This document shows, one piece after another, positions 1 to 12,545 of a stretch of DNA of 64,000 bases. The position numbers and the translations under genes were made by a program. This DNA is from Marasmius tenuissimus (lineage: Eukaryota; Basidiomycota; Agaricomycetes; Agaricales; Marasmiaceae). Numbering within the stretch: position 1 is the first letter of the stretch; each line of letters begins with the position of its first letter. Below the pieces are notes generated by a model. The model did no database searches. It saw only the letters and a list, made by a program, of their open reading frames with translations, and had not been told where the DNA came from. The stretch lies in assembly GCA_029532415.1 (NCBI GenBank), contig JAQOTA010000069.1, positions 1,178,001-1,242,000 on the forward strand. The letters are read 5' to 3'.

Positions 1-2011
1 ATCGATGGTTACGTTGAATGATGATTGACTGATCGTAAACGAGTTGCATTCCATGGGTATTGAATAGTACTTTGCAGTTGCCAGCTCGCATAATGTCATT
101 GATATGGCGGCTGGAAGAGAGGTTACCAAGCTTGTCAAGGGGAAAGAATGGAACATATGCACACCTCCGACGCGTTCCTCCTCAATCATATCCAACTGTT
201 CGCATCGCGAGTGTATCCTTGCAGTAGCCTGGCGAAAGCAGTCCGACTTTCGTGTATACTCTTGGACGGCGTCTATCATCGTTCGTTTCCTCGAAATCAA
301 CAAGATGGAGAGTCTAAGCGGCCGTGAACTAACCTCTTTTACGAAGTAGATTGCCGATTTCATTCTCTGACCACAAATCTGAGGAAAATGTATCATGAGT
401 ACTTGAGTGGTAATCATTGATCCCTATAGAAAGTAGAATATACCAGATGCAGATGCAGATGCAGATGGTACTGCCTCTGAGCAGTGTCGATGGACAACAA
501 GTACCAATATCAGCCGAGAGATCAGAAACATCGGAAAACGTCGACGTATATGGGATAGCATGGAGCCGAGAGATGCAAATCAGAGTCCCAATAGTAGTTT
601 CTGCCCGTGAAGGATACTTTACGCTCCTCTGGGAGCCAAAGATGGGGGGGGAGGAGTTACGCTCAAAAGCGTTACCTGTCACTGGCATGGTCGCGGGTAG
701 TCGCGGGTACACGTGAGCATCCGTCACGATTTTGATGGACTCGACGACAACTCGACAAAGTCTTTTGCACCAATCACGATACCTCAGTGTAAGTGGCAGG
801 GGCCCACCAACATGACCGTGCAGAAAGTACCAAGTATGTCCCGGACCTTTTGCTTTGGGATGACGACCAGAGTACCACTGGGTCACCACTGGAAACCTGA
901 TCGGGCCAGCTATCTCTCAAAAATCTACAACCGTTTCAGCAGAAGGGGCGTTCGAGTCTGTTCGAGTCACAAAAACGTCCGACAGTAGGAAAAACGGCGC
1001 TGATTGGAATCGTTATCACAGGTTATTACTCGGTCACATAGGTACATCAAGTACCGATATTGCCTCAAACTAGGCGGCCTCACAATCCTCGATTCCCACC
1101 TCTCGACGTGCCCCCGGTCGCATTTGCCAGAACATATGTTTGGTCCGCCGACCCCTACACTTCCATATCCAGGGATAAGACGGAAGAACCACTTCAAACA
1201 ATGCTCGGGCCAGTAGGGGATCATGGCCTTCTCGTGAACCTTAAACATAGTCCGCGCCCGTGGCACCACTCGACTCACATCGTCGGATAACCGTTGGGAT
1301 CAAGCACTCGCGCTCTGGACTTCTCCTGGCTTTTCTCTGGCCCTGCGTACACGTTCCTCGGACCACTGTACATCAGGGAGAATGGATGACAGCTCTCTTC
1401 ACTTCACTTGTTAACCCGACTCTGTTCTAGTGCCCTGAAATCGCTCTTCCAACTGGTCAGTTGTGTCCACACGAACTGCCAACGAAGTCAATGCTGATGG
1501 TAGCGGCATCCTCGACTTTCTGCCATGCTTCTCACAGGAAGGCTGTTAATTAATTGGAGGCCAATCACCTAGCGGCCGAAAGGAGTGGGTCCGGTGTTCA
1601 AAAAATTCACGACTTCCCATAACGCACCGCCGCGCCAAATCAGCGCCGTTCAGAGTTCTCATGATCGCGCAGACCGATTATGTACGAGGGTCCGATATGA
1701 ATCATGATGGTCATTAGAGCCGTCGCGAGAATTAAATGTACAGAAACAGTACAAAGACAATGCCAATAAGATACGTGCGGGATATGCAAGATGCAAGGGT
1801 CGTGCGGTGTTCTACATACACAAGTGAATGGATACAGGTAAGTAGTGATGGAGGCAGTAGGAAGGATTATGCTCATACATGTATAGTAAAGGGGGGTATG
1901 GGTCTGCAGGACCAAGAAACAGAGTGTGGAATTACGGTGGGGCGTATTGATAGAGAACGAAAACTCGAGAAAAAGGGGGTTTTGCAAATAGATATGAAAT
2001 AAATAATAGAT
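1..2011. other. Left flank without a recognisable gene
   Basis: No stretch here gives a protein I recognise, and the open frames overlap on both strands without supporting splice structure. The last few hundred bases lie just 3' of the minus-strand gene ending at 2012 and are probably its 3' untranslated region. A short (CAGATG)4 repeat lies at 444-467. No tRNA, rRNA or transposon ends were seen. Confidence 0.5.
444..467. repeat. (CAGATG)4 microsatellite
   Basis: Four perfect tandem copies of the hexamer CAGATG. It lies outside any supported gene and is probably an ordinary simple-sequence repeat. Confidence 0.9.
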
Positions 2012-3297
2012 CTACCTCCGGTCGTTCCTAGGACGCCTAACATTCGCGGTGTCCTGCTCCCATTTGCCAGGACCCTCGCCTGAGATCCAATCCCCTGATC
2101 GTGGATCACGTTCAAAGTCTCCATCCCTATAGCCATATCGTCGTTGCAAGAGTTTCAACAATGGGTTGCGTAGCGCGGGGTCCATTCGGACCGTATCGCC
2201 AGGAAGGTAGCTGCCAACCCCGTTACGAGCAAGGCTCTCCTCGAACAGAGCCTCTTCGTCGCTACACCCACAATTGAGGTATCCAGCGGGAGCATTCCTA
2301 GGGGGGAATGCACGACGTTCACGACGTGTATCGTGCCAAGCACACAGTGCATTGCCAGCGCGGTTAGGAGCACAAAACTGGCGTTTCCGTGCCGCAGTAC
2401 GTGTCCTCCACGACGATTCAAAGGACGCGCTCGATGGTGGTGTATTGCCCGCAGACCCTGGTGGGGTCAAGGTGGAACTAATGGCAAGTTGCGCCTCGAG
2501 CTGTCGGATCCTCTCTTTATCTTGTCGATGCGTCGCTTCGAGATGATGGACCTTGTGCTGTAACGAACGGACGTCGGAGCTGGCGTTATGATCACCGGGA
2601 TGCAGGTGCGGGGGTCTCGTTGTAGTCGACGATGCGAAGGAATAGTAGTCCTCGGGCGAGCCTGAGACCGACATGTGGTTTAGCATGTTTGGGCTATTGT
2701 AGCTAGACTCTTGCGGAGTTATGTAGTCGTGAGTGAGTGACCCTGTGTATACGTTTGGCTGACTTGTAGACATTGGTGAAGACGGATTGTTTTGGGGCCA
2801 GTCCATGAACCTAGCACTCTCGTATGATGTCTGCATAAATAAGACCACGGCATCAGTAACCTGACAAGTACGCAAAAGTCGAAATGTCAATAACTTACAG
2901 GCACAGGTGAAGGATAGTTGGTGTTTGACATGCCGTGCTGATGGTACACTGTTGAATCATCGCCATCAGAGGATCGTCTATCTATGGCTCTAAGGCCGGT
3001 TTTTGAGGCCGGGTAAGGAGTGTAGGGAACGTTGGACATAGTGGGTATCCGTGAAGAGTTGTCACGCGTTAATGGGTATGGGCTAGCGCGTTTCGGGGAG
3101 CGTAGGCGGGATCGGAGAGGGTTATTAAAGGTAGAAAGAGAAGAAGAAGAAGAAGACGAAGAAGACGAAGAAGAGAATGCAGGAGAGGGAGAGGAAGGGG
3201 GGGATAGTGGAAAAGGATCGATATGGGATTCCACTTTAATATTGATTGAAGCGTTGGGTTCCGCATAGCGGAGCCAGTCAAAATCGTAGGTAGACAT
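2012..3297 (-). CDS. Conserved uncharacterised basidiomycete protein, coiled coil plus Cys/His module
   Basis: Two exons: 3297-2899 and 2830-2012, joined across a 68-base intron (2831-2898, GTAAGT...GCAG) in phase 0, giving about 405 residues. The start is the ATG at 3297 (MSTYDFDWLRY). The first 130 residues are low complexity with a poly-Ser tract encoded by a GAA/GAC-type repeat. A short coiled coil follows (around residues 220-250: SLQHKVHHLEATHRQDKERI). The C-terminal 130 residues hold a compact region with C-x9-C-x2-H-x20-C-x-C, then a PLLKLLQRRYGYRDGDFERD block. From memory, this C-terminal block recurs in mushroom proteins annotated only as hypothetical. The role is unknown; a nuclear or DNA-binding role is conceivable from the Cys/His pattern but is only inference. 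Confidence 0.82.
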
Positions 3298-4179
3298 TGT
3301 TTCACAGGCAGTGCAGATCACCACTGGGCGAGGAGATGAGGGACCAAGGATGCGCAGACTCTAGAGATTTTAATCCCTGTACAAAAGATGGCGTCAAAAT
3401 ATAAACGTGCTCTAGATCAAGCCAACGTCGCGAGGGCGATGGAGGCTTGACGACACGATGCCCCCAGCCTTCGAAGAACAAGAAGAATACGACGGGCTGT
3501 ACGAAAAAGATCATCATAAAGACCTCGCTTGTTGATCTCTGATATCAACTAATCCGGGAAACCCCTTGGATTGGAGAATGATTTGATTGATATTGTTATT
3601 TTCGGTGGGCAATTGAGTGACAGTATATGGGTCAAAGCCTGTCAAACGCCCCTTGTCGCGCCTTGAGCTAAGCGCTAAGCGGCATCCAAAAGAATCGGAG
3701 CCCCAAGGATAGACCATTGGTGCCGGGAGTGGTACCTCGAGGTTCGGTGTTGGCGTGAAATGAAGTTTGAACCTCGTGTTCTGTGGGGTAAGTAATCATT
3801 GTTGGGGCTTTTTGTGTCGCTGGCTGAGGCATTGACTGGTTTTAGTGACATACTCGAGAAATTTTGCGAACGGACAGACAGGGTTCGGGGCTGGCTACCA
3901 TTCTCTCACTAGACACAACTCCTGTTGTGATACCGAAAAACTCTAACGACAGCATTCTCAGATGGTCTGATATACCGAACTGTCCGAGAGAACCGACACA
4001 CACGTCGACCCTTCACCGGGAAGACCCTAGAAGTTTCCATGAAACGGAGGTCAAAACGAAACAGAGAATATTGTGTGACTATGTCTGAAGATCCCATCTG
4101 TAGTCAGTATGTGCAGGCTGAAATGAATAAAGGCCACGACTTACTCTCTGGATTTCGACTTGTGTGTATGGAGAATGAT
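3298..4179. other. Intergenic region 5' of the 2012-3297 gene
   Basis: About 880 bases between the start of the minus-strand gene ending at 3297 and the 3' end of the Som1-like gene. The small open frames do not resemble proteins. Presumably it holds the promoter of the 3297 gene and the 3' untranslated region of the Som1-like gene; I see no clear TATA box. Confidence 0.5.
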
Positions 4180-4579
4180 TCATGAGTCATCAGGAAAGCG
4201 GTGAACTTCCCGCCAAGGCTTTCCAGAAGGCAGAATGGAACTAAGGGGGCCCAAGCAGATCAACTACTCAGTGCACGATACTGAATGCAACGAGAGCCTA
4301 CCTGATGTCTTTTGGAAGGCTCACGGCACCGTCTGCATCGACGTCCACAACCCGAGTGATTTCCACTGCCGGTTTGCCCTGACAGCTGAAGTACCGTAAG
4401 AGAATGTTCAAATTTGCGGGTTCATCGTGTACCCACATTCTAAAGAGACGAGAAATCGGGAAACAGCGGATCAGCGGTTTGCCTCCTTGCGATATTGAGG
4501 CATCGCAAGAGTACTGCATGATTTCCTCAATATGGCACTTGGAGTCCAAACGAGAACCCTCTTCCTCAACCGAGAACAT
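4180..4579 (-). CDS. Som1-like mitochondrial inner membrane peptidase-associated protein
   Basis: Three exons, 4579-4433, 4378-4302 and 4240-4180, with introns of 54 and 61 bases, giving 94 residues. The first single-exon frame would run into a stop after SLPKDIR; splicing with the donor at 4301 continues into a third exon encoding SGKPWREVHRFPDDS. The features match the fungal Som1 family: IEEIMQYSCD near the N-terminus, a cysteine before the P.SRLFR motif, and PAVEITR after it, all in a very small protein. In yeast Som1 works with the inner membrane peptidase (Imp1/Imp2) that matures proteins in the intermembrane space. It is transcribed away from the SAH hydrolase gene from a shared 225-base promoter region. 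The assignment rests on motif memory; the exon chain is well supported by phase. Confidence 0.82.
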
Positions 4580-4702
4580 GACCCCAGACCCTGAAAACGT
4601 TGCAAACGCGCAGTCAGGTTATGTTGGTGGTGGAGTGAAGGATGGCGTGGGGATGCTCGCTACCGCTTCAGACTGAATTATGTGAATACTATTACAAGCC
4701 CA

Positions 4703-4709
4703 TCACGTG
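4703..4709 (+). promoter_or_regulatory. TCACGTG E-box upstream of SAH hydrolase
   Basis: TCACGTG lies 96 bases before the SAH hydrolase ATG, inside the 4580-4804 divergent promoter. In yeast, TCACGTG is the Cbf1 site of sulfur amino acid and methyl-cycle genes. Function here is inferred from the motif and its position only, and the same spacer also serves the Som1-like gene. Confidence 0.45.
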
Positions 4710-4804
4710 GGGCTTCAATTTTTTTAAATCAGAAAAACGTTTGTCGTGCTTATCGTACCATCTCTCCTCCTTCCTCCATCTCTTCCGAATTTTTCTTTCA
4801 AAAA

Positions 4805-6721
<1,917 letters not shown>

Positions 6722-7648
6722 ACTGGTCGCGCACCAGTAACGTGATGTGCATGGCCTCAACGAGCCCTTGCCATATCTGTTGCAAGAAAAGGGAGCTTCA
6801 ACGTCCTCGAGATCTAGGAAAACATGAAAGGTTGATTGTTCTTATTTAAACCTTCAACGGGTGCAAGGACTTCGATGGTTCTTGGCTAGGAAGTGGAACA
6901 GTACCGAGGACCGTCTCGTTCTCTCGTATAGGAAAAGGAAAACTCGTATATTGTATAGGTTAGCTCTGTATTGTTAGCTGTCACCATAGAGGGCCTCAAC
7001 GAGCCTTGATAATGACATTGATCATGACCCATCATTCCGACTTCTGATAGCGGCGAATGATTCTGATTTTCCCAGTTCGAACGTTGATATCTCTGTCCCT
7101 ATCGGAAATCTTATCCTTGCGAGCATTGCTACTCGAACTGATCGTCGTCTTTGCATTGCTTTTCTTCGTTGGTTGCTTGTCGTTACTTCTGTTGCCTTGC
7201 TACTCTTGTGGACGTGATGGTTGTAAATCACTACATAGTGGTTCAATATGCACTAGTACTGGTTACATGAGCCTGTGCATGCATGACGCGTCGTTCTCAG
7301 CAACCACCTTGATCACCACATACCGATCTTCAAAATTCCGTCAATTCTGGAATTGGGATCAGCACGATGTACCGTGTACCTCTGCACACGGGGAGTCGGG
7401 GACCGTGCTGGAAGGGATGGAGTGGAATCAGGTCCAATCTATTCATAGAGTTGCATGAATAGAATCCTAAATCAGGTATCCATCCAACGGGCTGTGGCTG
7501 TACCTGGGCCTTTGGCCGGTCAAAGAGTCGCCCACTGCTTCGCGGCTTGCCACTCCCCTCTCACCGACGAGCAAAAGTCGGATCACACCCATCGCTATTT
7601 GCTCAGCACTGTGCATTGAACTCTATCAATTACCGTACTACGTTCTCT
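6722..7648. other. Intergenic region
   Basis: Holds the 3' flank of SAH hydrolase and the 5' flank of the next plus-strand gene. No further gene, RNA or repeat recognised. Confidence 0.5.
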
Positions 7649-9770
7649 ATGGCTGCTCCCGCAATTAGTGGCGATATTCATGGACCCGTCGAGGCTGGAC
7701 GTACTTCAAGTTCAATGCCGGCGCCGGTGTCTGCTCTTGGACCAATCGATCCCGCATCGGTGATAGATCCACAAGCTCACACGAATGACGATCTCGAGAA
7801 AGAGAAAGCAGCGCCGTGGATCGTCAGAAAGCTTGTAGGGGTACGGTTTTCTCCGCCATCATCTGTGTGCCCTTGGTTAATCTTGTGCTGAAACAACTTC
7901 TCTCATTCCCTTATACCGCTCTAGTCAATGACAGGAAGAATTGTTATGTCTTCATACGAGTCTCTCAGGGCAGCAGGAACGGGTGTTATCTGTTTGTCTC
8001 CGGTATACCTTCCTGCCTGCCTTCAGTGCTACTCCTGTTCGATCTAACGATGAGATTGCTCCGGTTCCGTTCTTCCCGACCTGGCATCAATCACAATCAA
8101 CAATCATCGAATCGTAGTGGGGCGACTCCTCTCCTCTGACTCTGCCATGCATTCGTTTTCGGGATATCGTCGTTCATACCGTGATCGCTGCTACCGTACG
8201 TGAATTCTCGCCTTCCTTTGACCCGCGAGCCATCTATCATCTCACCCAGTAAATCTGATCCTACCCCCTACCACCCTCTCAATCCAGGGCGGTGTAGCTG
8301 CAATCGCGTCTCCCGTGATGGGTCCCGTCTCAGACGCCGTTGTCACCTCTTTTGGGGATACAATCCTAGTGCACCTTATGCTTTACGCCGGTTTTGACGT
8401 ATCCACCAAGATTGCCAACGATCTACTCATAGAACACCCAATCAACCATGCTATACCCATCAACTCGAGCCGGTTGGAGACGACGAAAGTCAAGGTGTTG
8501 TTGATCACGCTCAAGTTCAAAGCGACGGTAGAAGATGCAAAGTTGGGGTTCTTCAGAAGCAGTGTCCATCAGTAGGTCCTGTGCCCATTGCAATCCGCTA
8601 TCCCCGTTTCAATTACGCTTGGACCAACTTCTCTACCTTTAATTGGGTTTAGCGGCGAACTCACCTGATCGTTGATATCTGCTCTGCTCCTAGAGATGCC
8701 GATCTATTTGCAAACGTGAAGGATTACTTGGCGGTCGAAAAAGGGTGGTTCAATCCATACCTATTTGCTAGCGCTCGAAGACCAATCATTCCAAGGTCGA
8801 TGAAGGCAGATGTAGTATTTTGCCACGGGCCTTTTCTACAGGGTGAGTAAATGAGTTCGTAACCATTTATGCAGTGGATCCTAGTTTGACCATCCTTTGT
8901 TCTTCGTGCTCGAACGGGAATTCTCTAGGTGACTACGGACTTGGGGAAACCCTCCTGAACGAATCGGCGTCAATAATCACACTTTGCTCCGCTCCTCTCC
9001 CGCATGTGGATCCTGTAACTGTTAGCGAGGAGAAAACCACACCAGTTGTTGCTCAGTCGGAGGCGGGGCCAGCATCCAGGTTCAGTCTCGAAAAAATCAA
9101 ATCCAATCTGCACGTTCCGGAGCTCACGAACCGCTTCATGCGTTCTCGTTCTCGATCCCCTTCACCTACTTCCCAAGCTGGTAAAGAGACTCGCACTGCA
9201 GGGGGCTCATCTTTCACCAGCAGTGCATCTGAGTCGGAAATGAATCCGAAATTGACTGATCTCCCACTGCCACCGACGCCTCGTCGCCTCGTCATCCTCG
9301 TCGTTGGGATAAAGCCACACAGAAAGTTATGGACGACGTCCGCACGGCCAGAAGAAAGCGTGATTCAGTACATCCTCCTCAACGGGTGTCCCTCTATTGT
9401 CGTCCCAGTGAAAGTGGGAGCGCCGTTAATCGCATGGGATACGTTGACGTTGGAACAGTTGTGGGAGGTTGAGCTTCCTCCTGCTCCTACGGTAACGAAG
9501 GAGGGGGACGGAGAGCTTCAACTGCAAAGCACGACGGGAAAATTCGAAGGTATCGTCCAGGTCCTTCTCGAGTTTCTTGATTTATGTATCGACTGGGAGA
9601 GGGTGATTCAACTCAGAGATGAGGAGGTCACGGAGGAGAAGAAAAGGGCCGAGGTAAAGGCTGCTTTAACGTTGTTGGTTGCTTCTGCTGTGAGGAGTCG
9701 GGATAGCAAGGAAGCCAGAAAGGAATTAGACAAGGAGAGGAGCGGGATTGCCATGTGGAAAATTCCGTAG
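7649..9770 (+). CDS. Unrecognised multi-exon protein with a hydrophobic segment and Ser-rich linker
   Basis: Likely start ATG 7649 (MAAPAISGD), stop at 9768-9770. I could link the parts as follows: an N-terminal acidic segment ending WIVRKLVG; an exon around 7925 (SMTGRIVMSS); a segment ending DIVVHTVIAAT that splices in phase to GGVAAIASPVMG at 8288; RSSVHQ joined to DADLFANVKDY across 8573-8695; and PFLQ|GDYGLGETLLNE across the intron before 8930. The last exon (to 9770) encodes a Ser/Pro-rich region (RSRSRSPSP) and a Glu/Lys-rich C-terminus. One hydrophobic stretch (VVHTVIAATGGVAAIASPV) might be a membrane segment. The intron before 8115 is less certain. I do not recognise the family. Confidence 0.65.
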
Positions 9771-10706
9771 GAACATAAATTTTAGAATGAATTGAACAAT
9801 ACGTTTTATAGAAATTGTCTCTGGCTTACTGGACTGGCTTTAAAAGAATCCAGCGTCACGTTAGAGGAGCTACTTATGACACTTGGGCTACACCCTGCCT
9901 CGAGTCCTGCTAACCGACGGAAGTTGATGATCTTGAAGATGCGAAGTTCGCACGCCATCGGTCGGATACCCGTGGTGGTACGCTGCCCAGCCTCCCACCA
10001 CCACCACCTCGACAATTGGCAGGGCCAGAGCCTTGGGTCTCTTGCAGCGAAACTCATTACTCAACGGGCCTTAACCACACATCCCCCACACCCCCGACTC
10101 GGAGACGAAGTGCATTGCAGCTCGGACGTTTTTTAACACGGCCCCCGAGTCAACCTGGCCGACACAATCGCTACAGTTACCACACACCGACGGAATAGGA
10201 CTCACCGTGGTAGCTTAAGGATGCTCAAATCCATTGGGGTAGTTGAAACAGGGCCAAAATCGACTGGGGGGTCCGTGAACTATGGCCTTTCTTTGTAGGG
10301 TCGCTTCAACTTCTGGTGTTCATCGTGCAACCGTATTGGCACGATTTCCAACCGGAGGGAATATCTCCGACGCTCAGGCGATGCACAGGTCCTTCGATGG
10401 ACAGAGTCTGGCAAGAGTACGGCCGGAAGTGATAAGAATTTAACCTCCTCGACCTGGTTCTGATTGTCCCAATCTCAAAATCATGTTTCAAATGACATGC
10501 GTTTGTCGTGTGGCCCCATTGCTTTGGCTCCAGCAGAATTACATTTATTGATGAGTCCAAGTTGGATCAATGGCGATCTTCATTTCGTCCAATTCCCGCG
10601 AAAATGACTGACCGTACTGCTTTGCCCTCAAAGCCAAGCTTAAACCTTTACGCACTGGCTTTGGCTACTTAAGCGAGTAGTTCAACGCAGAAAGACCTCA
10701 TCAAAC
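9771..10706. other. Intergenic region
   Basis: About 930 bases with no supported gene. The open frames here (for example 9792-10136) have no splice partners and no recognisable motifs. Confidence 0.5.
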
Positions 10707-11683
10707 ATGTCTTCAGTCCTCTCTCACAGTCAGTAGCCAATAAATTAGCGTCCCAAGCGATCCATCTCACCGTCTCACCGTCCCAAACAGGTCATCTTCT
10801 TTCGAACGGAGAGCAACCGCTCAAGACGGAGAACACCAGTATAAGACGTGAGTGAGGATGGAACTTTGGCGTTTTTATAGCCCGTCATCGACCAGTGACT
10901 TCTCACTAGCAAACTACCTTCACCAGCCTGGCCCTCAAGTTCGTGGGGTTGAAAGTCTCGAGTGCGGTCACGATCAGGATTTGAGCTGTACGTCCGTTTC
11001 AAGCCTTCGTTCGTCTGATATACTTCATACCAATCCAACCAATTCACCCAGACCGACTACCACCGCTGGTTGAAGTGGCTCAAAAGCGGTGGATCAGGAC
11101 ATTCCATGACGGAGCTGTGATCGTAAGTATAATTTCTACTATCCAGTCATTTACCCCAGGACTCATTCATTGACTACAGGCTGCAATCCTAACCATCGTT
11201 TCAATCGAATTCGTGACTCACAACTTACAGTCTTCGAGCGAGGTCTACGCCTCGGCCTCGGCTCTGGCTATTCTCTCCCATGTGTCATTCATTTTCAACT
11301 TGAGCGCAGTATTCAGTGCCGTCATTTTGGCAAAAAAGATCGGCGGTCTCGCCGAAGCCGCGTCTCGCAGAGACAACTCTGCGCCACAGACTGGGTACAT
11401 TACCGCTGGGGGACCATTGCTTCGGTGGTACGGCCTCAAAAAACCGTGGTTCCTATTGATGGCTCACTGTAAGCCTCATTTCACCAATGCTACATTGCTC
11501 TTGTCGCTAATACTCTAATCCAAAGGGGCGGTGTGCTTTTCGTTTGGGATCGGTTGCCTGTTTGCGCAAATTATGCTCCACGCTTCGAACACCAGAAGCT
11601 CGTCCGTCCGGACTGCTACAGCCTGTGTCTTGGGGTTTGCTGCGATGCCACTCGTCTTCGCGTTTCGACTGTTGGTGAATTGA
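10707..11683 (+). CDS. Small four-helix membrane protein, uncharacterised
   Basis: Six exons reconstructed in phase: MSSVLSH (10707-10728), a short exon SHLLSNGEQPLK, one ending GHDQDLS, one beginning YRLPPLVEVAQKRW and ending DGAVI, a long exon from AAILTIVSIEFV to LLMAHW, and the last from AVCFSFGIG to the TGA at 11681-11683. The product is about 220 residues. The N-terminal third is hydrophilic; four hydrophobic segments follow (AAILTIVSIEFV; LAILSHVSFIFNLSAVFSAV; FLLMAHWAVCFSFGIGCLFA; TACVLGFAAMPLVFAFRLL). This looks like one of the small tetraspan membrane proteins common in mushroom genomes; I know no function. Splice sites are GT-AG and every join keeps frame. Confidence 0.78.
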
Positions 11684-12545
11684 TTTATTAGAAGCAGCTT
11701 TTCGAAGTTGTTCGTCAGTTATTTATGAGCTTACTGCGTAGACTCGGACATCACCGATTTTTATCACTATATACGTAGATTTGATATGGATTATAGAGTT
11801 ATGAGCATCATGATCTATGTAGACGAATAGAAGACAACTAGAATACTTTCTCGTTCACCACCAGAGCCCGAAAACATCGCTTTGGTCACGATATACTTCA
11901 AGTATCATTATCGCGATTCGATTCCTGGTACACGTTGAGTCTGCGTTAGTGAGCTGACCGTAGCATGTGTACAGGGGTCCGAGCTATTCCATCTGAATCT
12001 CGGGGCCTAAGCGAGCCCCCCGGCATGCAAAATGACCTGCGAGCCTTATGTAGCCCCCGAGTTCACCACGAACGCGCCAACGGAGCCTGGAGGTTGCACT
12101 GGTTGATAGAGTTTCGATAATTCGAGCGGTTAGCCTCCTCATCCAAAAGATCACTTACCTTAATGATCGAGGCCAGAGGTAGAAGGGTGGATTTTGAATA
12201 CATGAACTTGGTGTGACACAGCTGGGGACAAAACTTATCTTGTTGCGGAATATGAAGCAGAAATATGTCGCCTGGCTTTCCGGTGAGTATTCTTGCTACC
12301 AAATATCCGGAATCCAATTCAATTTCGACTATTTCCAGCCTGAATATGTGTTGAACTGTGAGGCGTCATATTTTTCTGGCATATTTCCGTGCAAAAATAA
12401 TACTCACGCCCAGCTGTGTGAGATGAGGGCTGAGGTTGACAGGGCCGATTCCCGAAATTGGGCAAACGACGAACCGTGGGAATTACCGCCCGAGGTTCTG
12501 GGCCACGTGCGCGTGCAATAATTTCCCTTTTGTTCTCCTCCCCCG
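11684..12545. other. Intergenic region upstream of Nup96
   Basis: No gene recognised. In particular there are no GLFG or FG repeats and no Nup98 autoproteolytic domain upstream of the Nup96 start. A CACGTG hexamer sits about 40 bases before the ATG, followed by a pyrimidine-rich stretch that could mark the transcription start. Confidence 0.5.

Noticed and set aside
1640..1987. 115-codon minus-strand frame
   Set aside because: No motif, no homology recalled, and the position fits the 3' untranslated region of the 2012-3297 gene.
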